DNA of 64,000 nt, taken from the NCBI RefSeq assembly GCF_029223865.1, contig NZ_CP119520.1, positions 4,092,001 through 4,156,000 of the forward strand. Reading direction: 5' to 3'. The number at the start of each line of letters is the position of its first letter. Positions within the stretch are counted from its first letter, which is position 1. Below the pieces are notes generated by a model. The model saw only the letters and a list, made by a program, of their open reading frames with translations. It did no database searches and was not told where the DNA came from. This document shows, piece by piece, positions 24,586 to 33,062 of this stretch. Source of the stretch: Telluria mixta (GTDB lineage Bacteria > Pseudomonadota > Gammaproteobacteria > Burkholderiales > Burkholderiaceae_D). Made by a program: the position numbers and the translations under genes.

Positions 24586-26217
24586 TTACCGCAACTCGTG
24601 GACGGCGATGCCGCCGAAGCCCTCCCACGCGCCGAATGCCGCTTCCAGGCCGGGCAGCAGGCGCAGCAGGGCGGCCTTGTCCTTGTGGAAGGTAGTGGCG
24701 CTGCCGTCGATGTCGCGGGTCGATTGCAGGCGGTACAACCTTGCATCCTTTGCCGCGAGCGGCTGGCGCAGCAGGGCCAGCACCTGGCGGCCACCGACGT
24801 CCACCGCCAGCAGGTCGCCGGGACCGTCCGCGGCCCGCACGTAGCGCCGTTGGACTTCCGGATCGATGGGGCCCGCCTCGAGCGCGATCCGCACGCGGCG
24901 GCCGTGGGCACCGGCCCAGTCGAGGAACGGGATGGCGAAGTCGACGATCTGGTCGCGGTCGGTGCGGTAATCCATCACGGCGAGGGCGTCCGCGTGGGGC
25001 GCCAGCGCGTCCAGCAGCGCCTGGTTCTTGCCCCACCAGAACGGCACGACGAATTCCACGCGCAGCGCGTCGCCCGCCGCCGCTTTCACGGCGCGCGCCA
25101 TGGCGATGTACGCGGCGTCGCGCCGGGCCGCGGGCAGCACGTTGTCCGGCAACAGATACGGTTCCACGTCGAACTGCACGCCGCGCACACGGGCCTCGGG
25201 CGGCTGCGATGCGTTGTAGGCGGCATAGGCCTGCACGCGCTTCGCGACGGCCGGGACTTCGTCCGCGAGCACCATGTGCGGGTCGCCGTCGACGCTATAC
25301 ACGACCATGCCCTTGTCGCCCGCCTGGCGCACGAACGCGGCCAGCAGGTCGGGCGCCCGCACGGCGCTGCCGTCCTTCAGCGGCACGGTGACGAACAGTT
25401 CGCGGAGGCCCTGGGCCGCGGCCCAGTCGAGCAGGGCGGGGCCGCCGTCGATCCAGTCGCCTGGGCGCCAGACCCACGTCGAACGGGGCGCCGGCTTCGA
25501 TGCCCCGGCCGGTTCCAGCGCGAGCGCGGCCACGTCGATGCTTGCCTGCGTCGCGGGACACAGCAGCACGAACTGGCGCCAGTCGGCGCGGTCGAGGCGC
25601 GGCGGCAGCGCCAGGCGCGCGGCCTTCGCGTCCGGGGCGGTGGTGCCCATGTCGAACGCGTCGTCGCGCGCACGGCGCGCCTCGTCGGCCACCTGCCACG
25701 TGAACGATCCGCCCTGCGCCGTGTAGGTCGCCGCCAACGCGGCGTTCGCGCGCGTCATGAACCACGGCCCCGTAAGGATCACGCCCGCGGCGCGCTGGCC
25801 GGGGCGGCACGTGACCTGCAGGCGACCGTCCGCCAGCGTCGCCTGCACGCGCTCCTCGACGCCAAACGTGCGTGCGCGCATCCGCGGCAGCAGGTTCGCG
25901 TGCAGGGGCATGGGGCCGGGTCGTTCGGGACCGGTCTTCGACGACGGCAGTTCATGTTCGCTGACGGTGAAGCGGCCGTCGGCCACGTTGCCGTGCAGGA
26001 GGATGGTGTTCTCCGGTGTCTCGCCGGGCGCGAGCGGATACAGCGTCTCGACCTGCGTTCCGGGCGGCAGTGCCACGCTCGTGCAGCCCGGCTTGCGGGG
26101 CTGGTCGTCGACGATGTAGCGCGGCGGCCCGTCGGCGGCGCACTGGTGCAGCGAGGCGGCATGGGCCGGGAGGGTCATGGCGAGCAGGGACAACGGAAAC
26201 AGCAATCGACGGATCAT
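24586..26217 (-). CDS. Secreted TIM-barrel-like protein of unknown function, last gene of a glycosyltransferase operon
   Basis: The product has 543 residues. A signal peptide covers 1-20. The first about 240 residues appear beta-rich. The second half resembles a glycoside-hydrolase-type TIM barrel: WVWRPGDWIDGGPALLDWAA, GLRELFVTVPLKDG, KGMVVYSVDGDPHM, VRGVQFDVEPYLLPD, VEFVVPFWWGK and DALAVMDYRTD are successive strands. The acidic pair Asp350 and Glu352 in FDVEPY lies where several hydrolase families keep catalytic acids. I do not recognise a named family. The ATG overlaps the stop of the glycosyltransferase gene (26217), so it is translationally coupled. A role in trimming or modifying the polysaccharide in the periplasm is an inference. 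Confidence 0.75.
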   Translation of the reverse strand: MIRRLLFPLSLLAMTLPAHAASLHQCAADGPPRYIVDDQPRKPGCTSVALPPGTQVETLYPLAPGETPENTILLHGNVADGRFTVSEHELPSSKTGPERPGPMPLHANLLPRMRARTFGVEERVQATLADGRLQVTCRPGQRAAGVILTGPWFMTRANAALAATYTAQGGSFTWQVADEARRARDDAFDMGTTAPDAKAARLALPPRLDRADWRQFVLLCPATQASIDVAALALEPAGASKPAPRSTWVWRPGDWIDGGPALLDWAAAQGLRELFVTVPLKDGSAVRAPDLLAAFVRQAGDKGMVVYSVDGDPHMVLADEVPAVAKRVQAYAAYNASQPPEARVRGVQFDVEPYLLPDNVLPAARRDAAYIAMARAVKAAAGDALRVEFVVPFWWGKNQALLDALAPHADALAVMDYRTDRDQIVDFAIPFLDWAGAHGRRVRIALEAGPIDPEVQRRYVRAADGPGDLLAVDVGGRQVLALLRQPLAAKDARLYRLQSTRDIDGSATTFHKDKAALLRLLPGLEAAFGAWEGFGGIAVHELR

Positions 26218-27638
26218 CAGGGGCCTTTCGGCGTACTGGCCTGCCAGTCGCCCTTGCGCTTCATCGTACCCCACGTCGATTCCTTCTGCATGACCCAGCG
26301 CCACAGGCCGATCAGGCGCCACATCGTGTTCAGCTGGCGGTAGCCGAGGTTCTCCAGCAGCACGACGGCGGCCAGCGCCAGCAACTGCTTGCCGCGCGGG
26401 TAGATGTGGAAGGACATCTCTTCCAGCAGCAGGCCGGAGGCCGACAGCAGGATGCCGAGGCCGATGGCGACGAACATGAACGTGGTGAACGCCTGCCAGG
26501 AGATCTCGCCCATGAGGAACGACCAGACCATGAAGATGTAGCCGCCCACTTCGACGAGGGGGCCGAGCCATTCGAACAGCAGCATGAACGGGAAGGCGAG
26601 CCAGCCCGGCACGCCGCCATTGCGCGAAAACATCAGGCCCCAGTTGGCGTTCAGGCTCTCGGCCAGGCCGCGCTGCCAGCGGATGCGCTGGTTCTTGAGG
26701 GTCTTGTAGTCTTCCGGCGCCTCGGTCCAGCACACGGGATCGGGCACGAATTCCACCTTGTACGGCTGGCGCTTCGCGCGCAGCAGGCGGTGCATGCGGA
26801 CGATCAGTTCCATGTCCTCGCCGATCGTGTCGGGACGGTAGCCGCCCGCCATGATCACGGTGTCCTTGCGGAACACGCCGAACGCGCCCGAGATGATCAG
26901 CATGCCGTTCACGGACGACCAGCCGAGGCGCCCGAACAGGAACGCGCGCAGGTATTCCACGACCTGGAACAGCGCCCAAACGTTTTTCGGCAGGCCGACT
27001 TTGGTGAGAAAGCCGCCCGTCACCTCGCAGCCGTTGGCGACGCGAATCGTGCCGCCCGTCGCGACGACGGTCGGGTCGCGCAGGAACGGCTCCGTGACCT
27101 TTTCCAGGCTGTCGCGCTGCAGGATCGAGTCGGCATCCACGCCGCACACGAGCGGATAGCGCGACGCGTTGATGCCCGCGTTCAGCGAGTCGGCCTTGCC
27201 GCCGTTCTCCTTGTCGATCACGCGCAGGTTCGGGAAGCGCGTGGAGCGGTAGATCTGGCGGATCTCCTTCGTTTTGATCTGGCGGCGGTAGGCTTCGGGG
27301 AACGGCAGCAGGCCGAATTCGCACTTCAGCACTTCGAGCGTGCCGTCCTTCGAGCCGTCGTTCACGACCAGCACTTCGTACTCGGAATACGTCAGCTGCA
27401 GCATCGAGCGCACGGACGCCGCGATCGTCGCTTCCTCGTTATACGCGGGCACGAGGATGCTGACGGGCGGTTCCAGGCCGGAATAGGCGCGCGGCAGGTC
27501 GTCCAGCATCTCTTCCTGGCCCTTGCGGTGCAGGGTGCGCAGCGACAGCATGTTCAGCACGAGGTAGCCGCCGTTGAGCAGGATGAAGTAGCACAGGACG
27601 AACCAGGTGACGAACTGGATGAGCAGGTGGTGCGTCAT
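26217..27638 (-). CDS. Processive family 2 glycosyltransferase, membrane-bound
   Basis: The product has 473 residues. An N-terminal membrane segment (about 9-32) is followed by a GT2 domain: VSILVPAYNEEATI, VVNDGSKDGT (90s), GGKADSLNAG, VDADS with the DxD-type Asp168/Asp170, GEDMEL (273-278, catalytic base region) and QRIRWQRG (317-324), the Q-x-x-R-W signature of processive synthases such as BcsA, PgaC and HasA. Three or more C-terminal membrane segments follow. It should polymerise a sugar at the inner membrane and probably export it. There is no built-in PilZ domain, but a PilZ gene lies downstream. The ATG overlaps the HEAT-repeat gene stop (27635-27638). Confidence 0.92.
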   Translation of the reverse strand: MTHHLLIQFVTWFVLCYFILLNGGYLVLNMLSLRTLHRKGQEEMLDDLPRAYSGLEPPVSILVPAYNEEATIAASVRSMLQLTYSEYEVLVVNDGSKDGTLEVLKCEFGLLPFPEAYRRQIKTKEIRQIYRSTRFPNLRVIDKENGGKADSLNAGINASRYPLVCGVDADSILQRDSLEKVTEPFLRDPTVVATGGTIRVANGCEVTGGFLTKVGLPKNVWALFQVVEYLRAFLFGRLGWSSVNGMLIISGAFGVFRKDTVIMAGGYRPDTIGEDMELIVRMHRLLRAKRQPYKVEFVPDPVCWTEAPEDYKTLKNQRIRWQRGLAESLNANWGLMFSRNGGVPGWLAFPFMLLFEWLGPLVEVGGYIFMVWSFLMGEISWQAFTTFMFVAIGLGILLSASGLLLEEMSFHIYPRGKQLLALAAVVLLENLGYRQLNTMWRLIGLWRWVMQKESTWGTMKRKGDWQASTPKGP

Positions 27639-28732
27639 GATGCGGGCCTTTCTGCCATGACCTGGCCCAGGATGTCGGCGGCGAAGCGGTCGGTGAGCCC
27701 TGCCTGCAAGGCGTCCAGTTGGGCGCGGCTCAGCCAGGGCAATTCGACGATCGCCTGCGCCGCGCGGTAGCGCACCCACCATTCGCGATCGGCCAGCAGG
27801 GCGGTGAGGCGGTCGACGTCGGACGCGTCGCCGATGCGGCCCAGCGCCTTGGCGGCCAGCACGCGCACCTGCCAGTCCGCATGCGCGAGCAGGCCGCGCA
27901 CCTGGTCCCGCAGGCCGGGCGTCGCGACGATGCGCAGCGCGGCCGTCACGCGTTCGAGATCGCCGCTGGCGAGGGCGGCGGACAGCACGTCGGCCGGCAG
28001 GTCGATGCGCAGCGCTTCCGCGATGCGCAGGGCGCGCGGCAAACGCTCCTGCGGCAGCGCCGGCAGCAGGTTTGCCAGCACGCCGGCGACCGGTGCGCTC
28101 GCTTCCTTCAGGATCCCGGCCACGTGCGACATCGCCCAGTCGTCGCGTGCGACGAACAGCGGCGTCAGGTAATCCGCGGCCGCGTGCGGGTCGATGCGCA
28201 CGAGCGCCCACAGGGCGGAGAGCGACAGGGTCACGTCGGGGCTTTCGGCCAGCGTGCGCAAGGTGTCCCACGATGCGCGGTCGCCCAGGTGGCCCAGGAG
28301 GAGTGTCGCCAGCAGGCGTTCCGTGCGCGGGCCGCGCGCGAGCATGGCGCGCGCATCATTCTGCACGCCGAGGCGGCGCGCGACGTCGTTCAGGGCGACG
28401 CCCGCCTCGCCGCGCAGCGACGCCTGCAGGTGCACCCACAGCTTGATGAAGTGCGGGCGCTCCGATTTGCGGAGCGACGGCAGCGTGTCGGGCGTCTCGC
28501 CCACGATGGCGGCATTCAGGACGGGACGCCAGCGGGCGAGCGCGCGCGCTTCGCGCCGTTCGCGCCGGCGCAGCGCCATGCGCAGGCGGATGATCTGCGC
28601 CCCGAGGAGCAGGGTCAGGAGGAGGGCGCCGATGCCCGTCCAGTACGCCGCCGCCAGGACCGGATCGGTCGGCGCCGTGAACGCGACGGCCAGCGCGTGG
28701 TCGGGGATGATGCCGCCCGTGGGCAGGATCAT
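27635..28732 (-). CDS. Membrane-anchored HEAT-repeat protein
   Basis: The product has 365 residues. One membrane segment lies at about 28-48 (AAYWTGIGALLLTLLLGAQII), then a basic stretch (RMALRRRERREARALARW). From about 80 to the end are tandem alpha-helical repeats of the HEAT/armadillo type, clearest in WQVRVLAAKALGRIGDASDV and WWVRYRAAQAIVELPWLS. HEAT proteins act as scaffolds. It is sandwiched between a CheY-like gene and a processive glycosyltransferase gene with four-base overlaps at both ends, so it is probably made in fixed ratio with them and may link the receiver to the synthase. That role is inference. Confidence 0.85.
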   Translation of the reverse strand: MILPTGGIIPDHALAVAFTAPTDPVLAAAYWTGIGALLLTLLLGAQIIRLRMALRRRERREARALARWRPVLNAAIVGETPDTLPSLRKSERPHFIKLWVHLQASLRGEAGVALNDVARRLGVQNDARAMLARGPRTERLLATLLLGHLGDRASWDTLRTLAESPDVTLSLSALWALVRIDPHAAADYLTPLFVARDDWAMSHVAGILKEASAPVAGVLANLLPALPQERLPRALRIAEALRIDLPADVLSAALASGDLERVTAALRIVATPGLRDQVRGLLAHADWQVRVLAAKALGRIGDASDVDRLTALLADREWWVRYRAAQAIVELPWLSRAQLDALQAGLTDRFAADILGQVMAERPAS

Positions 28733-29112
28733 GCGGGGGACTTCAGGAAGCGGCGCAGGCGCGCCAGCAATTCCTGCGGCTGGAACGGCTTGATGATGAA
28801 GTCGTTGGCGCCGGCGTCGAGGGCGCGCACGGTGTCGCGCTCCGTGTTCTTGGCGGTCAGCATGAGCACGGGCACGGCTTCCCAGCCGGCCTGCGCGCGG
28901 ATCAGGCCCACGATCTCGAACCCGTCCACGTACGGCAGCATCACGTCCAGCAGTACGAGGTCGGGCGCCGGCTGCGACACGACGTGCTGGACGGCGGCAC
29001 GGCCATCGGCCACGTGGATCACGCGATAACCCTGGCGCTCGAGCATGAAGCCGAGGACGTGGGCGATGTGGACATCATCCTCGACGACGAGGACGCTGGG
29101 TTGTGCGCTCAT
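28729..29112 (-). CDS. Single-domain CheY-like response regulator
   Basis: The product has 127 residues, a receiver domain only. The acidic residues Glu11-Asp12-Asp13, phosphoacceptor Asp56 (DLVLLDVMLPYVDG), Thr in VLMLTAKNT and Lys in DFIIKPFQPQEL are all present, so it should be phosphorylated. There is no output domain and no kinase gene next to it. It is the first gene of the operon with the HEAT-repeat protein (overlap 28729-28732), glycosyltransferase and TIM-barrel-like protein. Control of polysaccharide synthesis through protein contact, as CheY does at the flagellar motor, is a reasonable but unproven idea. An unusual dyad lies upstream (29195-29241). Confidence 0.92.
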   Translation of the reverse strand: MSAQPSVLVVEDDVHIAHVLGFMLERQGYRVIHVADGRAAVQHVVSQPAPDLVLLDVMLPYVDGFEIVGLIRAQAGWEAVPVLMLTAKNTERDTVRALDAGANDFIIKPFQPQELLARLRRFLKSPA

Positions 29113-29194
29113 GTTGTTGGGGTCGAAAGTTGCCGTCGGGCTTCATTATACCGAGGGCATTTAACATTCGACGCGCGATTGTGGTGAGCGTGCG

Positions 29195-29241
29195 ACTGCC
29201 AACGGTCACTTATTTGCACTTATTTGTGACCTGTTGGCAGT
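29195..29241. promoter_or_regulatory. Large dyad with an internal tandem 10-base repeat upstream of the receiver operon
   Basis: ACTGCCAACGGTCAC (29195-29209) pairs with GTGACCTGTTGGCAGT (29226-29241) except for one extra T. Across the loop, CACTTATTTG is repeated head to tail at 29207-29216 and 29217-29226. It lies 83 bases upstream of the receiver gene and 16 bases past the stop of the pirin gene. There is no T-run on either side, so it is more likely an operator or a structured leader than a terminator. Confidence 0.5.
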
Positions 29242-29256
29242 CTGGTACCCAGCCGG

Positions 29257-29958
<702 letters not shown>

Positions 29959-30060
29959 GATTCGCTCCTTGGTGTGTTTGCCTGTCGATGGAATGAGTAT
30001 AGGGAAGCCGCCCCGCAAAGAAAAACGAGTAGTTTTAGCGCCTGTGATCGAAAAATTCGA

Positions 30061-30270
30061 TCAACGGCGCAGAGGATCGAGCAGGCCGCGCAGGTTGTTG
30101 TGGTCGAGCTCGTACATGAGGGCGAGCAATTCGCCCAGCTCTCCCTTCGGAAAGCCTTCGCGGGCGAACCAGCCCAGGTAGTGCCCCGGGAGTTCGGCGA
30201 TCGTGCGGCCCTTGTACTTGCCGTAGGGCATTTCGCGGGTCAGCAGCAGGGTGAGGTGTTCAGGTTTCAT
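30061..30270 (-). CDS. DUF3820 family small protein
   Basis: The product has 69 residues. The pattern MPYGKYKGRTIAELPGHYL and WFAREGFPKGELGELLALM is that of the DUF3820 family, which includes proteins described as putative quorum-sensing-regulated virulence factors in Pseudomonas. The core resembles the small domain seen in exonuclease-associated proteins. No function can be stated from the sequence. It is divergent from the DUF1810 gene and lies about 100 bases upstream of the pirin gene on the same strand. Confidence 0.85.
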   Translation of the reverse strand: MKPEHLTLLLTREMPYGKYKGRTIAELPGHYLGWFAREGFPKGELGELLALMYELDHNNLRGLLDPLRR

Positions 30271-30332
30271 CGTGCCGCCACTTTAGCAAATCGCGCGAAG
30301 GGCGTAGCATGCGCCGGAGAGGAGAGACCATC

Positions 30333-30755
30333 ATGGCAACCGACTTCAACCTGGAACGCTTCGTGGAAGCCCAGAACGGCGTCTACGATACGGCGCTGGC
30401 CGAGCTGCGCGCCGGTCACAAGCGCACCCACTGGATGTGGTTCATCTTTCCCCAGATCGAGGGACTGGGACACAGCGCGATGGCGCAGCGCTACGCGATC
30501 CGTTCCGCCGACGAGGCCGCGGCCTATCTCGCGCACCCCGTGCTGGGCCCGCGCCTGCGCGCCTGCGCGACGGCCGTCGCCAGCCACGACGACCGCGGCG
30601 TCGACGAGATCTTCGGGCACCCGGACAACCTGAAATTCCATTCCTCGATGACCTTGTTTGCCGACGTGGCGCCCCACGAAGCGATCTTCCAGGCCTGCCT
30701 CGACCAGTTCTTCGACGGCCGCCCCGACCCGGCCACGATGGAGCGGCTGGGCTGA
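30333..30755 (+). CDS. DUF1810 family protein
   Basis: The product has 140 residues and matches DUF1810 along its length: FNLERFVEAQNGVYDTALAE, RKTHWMWFIFPQ-type segment (RTHWMWFIFPQIEGLG), YAIRSADEAAAYLAHPVLG, IFGHPDNLKFHSSMTLFA and FDGRPDPATMERL. These are calpastatin-like or NADAR-related small cytosolic proteins with no firmly established reaction. A purine-rich GGAGAGGAGAG precedes the ATG at 30333, which was chosen over an ATG 24 bases upstream. Confidence 0.88.
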   Translation: MATDFNLERFVEAQNGVYDTALAELRAGHKRTHWMWFIFPQIEGLGHSAMAQRYAIRSADEAAAYLAHPVLGPRLRACATAVASHDDRGVDEIFGHPDNLKFHSSMTLFADVAPHEAIFQACLDQFFDGRPDPATMERLG

Positions 30756-30848
30756 CCGCCCGGACGCCAGACGCGTCCGCGACGGTGCCGTCGACGTTGT
30801 TGCGTATAATCCGTGGTCAGCTTGTCTACCAACCACACAACAACACAC

Positions 30849-32342
30849 ATGGCTTCATCTCCAGACAATATCAGCATGGCGGTGTTCTGCGACTTCGAAA
30901 ACGTCGCACTCGGCGTGCGCGATGCGAATTACGAGAAATTCGACATCAAGCCCGTCCTCGAACGCCTGCTGCTCAAGGGCAGCATCGTGGTCAAGAAATC
31001 CTATTGCGACTGGGATCGCTACAAGGGCTTCAAGGCGACGATGCATGAAGCGAACTTCGAACTGATCGAAATCCCGCACGTGCGCCAGTCGGGCAAGAAT
31101 TCCGCCGACATCCGCATGGTCGTGGACGCGCTCGACCTGTGCTACACGAAAGCGCACGTAAACACGTTCGTGATCGTGTCGGGCGACTCGGACTTTTCGC
31201 CGCTCGTCTCCAAGCTGCGCGAAAATGCGAAACGGGTGATCGGCGTCGGCGTCAAGCAGTCGACGTCGGACCTGCTGGTCGCGAACTGCGACGAATTCAT
31301 CTTCTACGACGACCTCGTGCGCGAACAGCGCCGCGCCGCCGCCAAGCGCGACGAGCGCAAGGCCCAGCCGCAGCAGAGCCGCGGCCGGTCGGACGGCGAT
31401 AACCGCAAGCGCGAAGAGATGGAAGCGCGCAAGCTGCAGGCGCTGGAGATGGTCGTCGAGACCTTCGACGCGCTCGTCTCGGAGCGTGGCGACACCGGCA
31501 AGATCTGGGCGTCGCTGCTGAAGGACACGCTGAAGCGCCGCCGCCCGGACTTCTCCGAAACCTATTACGGTTTCCGTACGTTCGGCAACCTGCTGGAAGA
31601 GGCCCAGACGCGCGGCCTGTTCGAATTCGGCCGCGACGAAAAATCCGGCACCTATGTCTTCCGCGGCGCCAACGCCCAGGTCGACCTGCAGCCGGTCGAA
31701 GCCGCGCCGGTGGAGACCGCTGTCGAGCAGCCGCAGATGGCTTCTGAGCCGGTGGCCTTGGTAGCCGGCGACGAACTGGCCGCGGAAACCCAGGGCGAGC
31801 AGCCGACTGAAGTTCCGGCAGCCGCCCGCGAATCGCGCCGCCGCGGCGGCCGCGGACGCAAGGGCCGCGAAGGGCAGGCGCCCGCGCCCGATGCGGTGCA
31901 GGAAGCCGTGCCGGTGTCCGAGGAGGCCGCGATGGCCACCTGGCCCGCGCCGACGCCGGACCTGGCCGAAGCGCCGGAACCGGTCGTCGCAGCCGAGGAA
32001 CCCGTCGCTGCCACCGAAGAAGCGCCCGCGCCGGTGAAGGAACGCCGCCGTACGACGCGCACGCCGCGCAAGCCGGCCGCGCGCAAGGGTGTGGCCGTGG
32101 AGGCGGTGGCACAGGAAGACAGCGCCCCGGCGCCGGATGCACAGGACGCGGTCGTGGAAGCGCAGCCGGTGGAAGCGCCGGTGGAAGCGCCGGTGGAAGC
32201 GCCGGTGGAAGGCGAAAGCGAAGCCGCGAAGCAGGCCCGCAAGAAGTCGGCCCGCCCGGCGCACAAGGCACCGTCGCGCAAGCCCGCCACGCGTGCGCCG
32301 CGCCGGCCGGCCAAGCCGAAGACGCCGCCCGAGAACAGCTGA
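30849..32342 (+). CDS. NYN domain and LOTUS/OST-HTH domain protein with a basic tail
   Basis: The product has 497 residues. The NYN (PIN-like RNase) domain covers about 8-160, with the acidic residues expected at the metal site: MAVFCDFENVALG, KNSADIRMVVDALD and VIVSGDSDFSPLVSKL. A LOTUS/OST-HTH RNA-binding domain covers about 200-275 (WASLLKDTLKRRRPDFSETY, FGNLLEEA, GLFEFG). The last about 215 residues are low-complexity, Ala/Pro/Glu-rich then Lys/Arg-rich, with a 12-base tandem repeat (GGTGGAAGCGCC) at 32168-32208 giving VEAP units. It probably binds and cleaves RNA. The stop lies two bases before a palindromic repeat element. Confidence 0.93.
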   Translation: MASSPDNISMAVFCDFENVALGVRDANYEKFDIKPVLERLLLKGSIVVKKSYCDWDRYKGFKATMHEANFELIEIPHVRQSGKNSADIRMVVDALDLCYTKAHVNTFVIVSGDSDFSPLVSKLRENAKRVIGVGVKQSTSDLLVANCDEFIFYDDLVREQRRAAAKRDERKAQPQQSRGRSDGDNRKREEMEARKLQALEMVVETFDALVSERGDTGKIWASLLKDTLKRRRPDFSETYYGFRTFGNLLEEAQTRGLFEFGRDEKSGTYVFRGANAQVDLQPVEAAPVETAVEQPQMASEPVALVAGDELAAETQGEQPTEVPAAARESRRRGGRGRKGREGQAPAPDAVQEAVPVSEEAAMATWPAPTPDLAEAPEPVVAAEEPVAATEEAPAPVKERRRTTRTPRKPAARKGVAVEAVAQEDSAPAPDAQDAVVEAQPVEAPVEAPVEAPVEGESEAAKQARKKSARPAHKAPSRKPATRAPRRPAKPKTPPENS

Positions 32343-32343
32343 C

Positions 32344-32471
32344 CCGTCGTTCCCGCGAAAGCGGGAACCCATGCTGAGTTTTCGGCATCAGGATGTCGGA
32401 GGCGCTGAGGCGTTTCCGACTTGGTGATTTCTGTGGCTCAGCTTGGATTCCCGCCTGCGCGGGAATGACGG
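32344..32471. repeat. Palindromic MITE/BIME-like repeat, copy 1
   Basis: The element has 28-base inverted ends: CCGTCGTTCCCGCGAAAGCG... at 32344-32371 and its near complement at 32444-32471. Each end is itself a hairpin around CCCGCG. An inner GCTGAG/CTCAGC pair (32373-32378 and 32437-32442) extends the palindrome. A shorter copy with the same ends is at 60734-60815. It begins two bases after the NYN gene stop. Similar GTCGTTCCCGCG repeats are common in betaproteobacterial genomes. Confidence 0.8.
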
Positions 32472-32586
32472 TCCCAGGGCCAACAATACTCGCTCGCGTT
32501 GTTCCGGACCCGCGCGCGCGTCCCATCCGGGCCTGTGCAATAATGACAAGAACGCCTCCGCGTCCACCGTCATGCAAAGGCCCACC

Positions 32587-33015
32587 ATGCGTACGCTCAC
32601 CGGTCTCTTCGCCTGCCTCCTCGCCGCCACCGCGCTGCCATCCCAGGCGGCCGCACCCTCCGCGGCGCATCCCTTGCTGGGCATCTGGATCCTCGCGATC
32701 CCGCAGCTCGGCTGTTCCGAGACTTATCACTTCCGCGGCGACGGCACGACGCTCGTGAAAAGCGCGGACGAAGTGTCGGAAAGCGAATTCACGGTCGCCG
32801 AGAAGCCCAGCGCCAAGGGCTTTTATAAACTCGACGACAAGATCGTGAAGGACAACGGCAAGCAGGATTGCTCCGGCGAGATCATGAAGCCGGGCACGCG
32901 CGCCACGAACTACATCCGCTTCCACCCGTCCGGCGCGCGCTTCGTGATGTGCCGCGACGAGACGATGGAAGCGTGCATCGGGCCGTTCGAGCGGATGCCG
33001 GGGCAGGGGATCTGA
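32587..33015 (+). CDS. Hypothetical secreted protein
   Basis: The product has 142 residues. A signal peptide is clear (MRTLTGLFACLLAATALPSQ, cleavage near QAAA). The mature part has LLGIWILAIPQLGCSETYHF, FYKLDDKIVKDNGKQDCSGE and NYIRFHPSGARFVMCRD, with several Cys, so it may form disulfides in the periplasm. It resembles small lipocalin-like or DUF-type beta-barrel proteins in spacing, but I do not recognise a family. An in-frame ATG 15 bases upstream would add five residues before the signal. It is followed 47 bases later by the symporter gene on the same strand. Confidence 0.7.
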   Translation: MRTLTGLFACLLAATALPSQAAAPSAAHPLLGIWILAIPQLGCSETYHFRGDGTTLVKSADEVSESEFTVAEKPSAKGFYKLDDKIVKDNGKQDCSGEIMKPGTRATNYIRFHPSGARFVMCRDETMEACIGPFERMPGQGI

Positions 33016-33062
33016 TCGCCGGTGTATATTGCTGGGCGCTCAGTTAACTTTTTGGATCCCCG

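Noticed and set aside
24586..27324. One 912-codon minus-strand frame joining the glycosyltransferase and TIM-barrel-like genes
   Set aside because: Upstream of 26217 the frame is an Arg/Pro-rich shadow of the glycosyltransferase gene; the signal peptide at 26217 marks the real start.
32168..32208. Non-coding minisatellite
   Set aside because: The 12-base repeat keeps frame within the NYN-LOTUS gene and encodes VEAP units.
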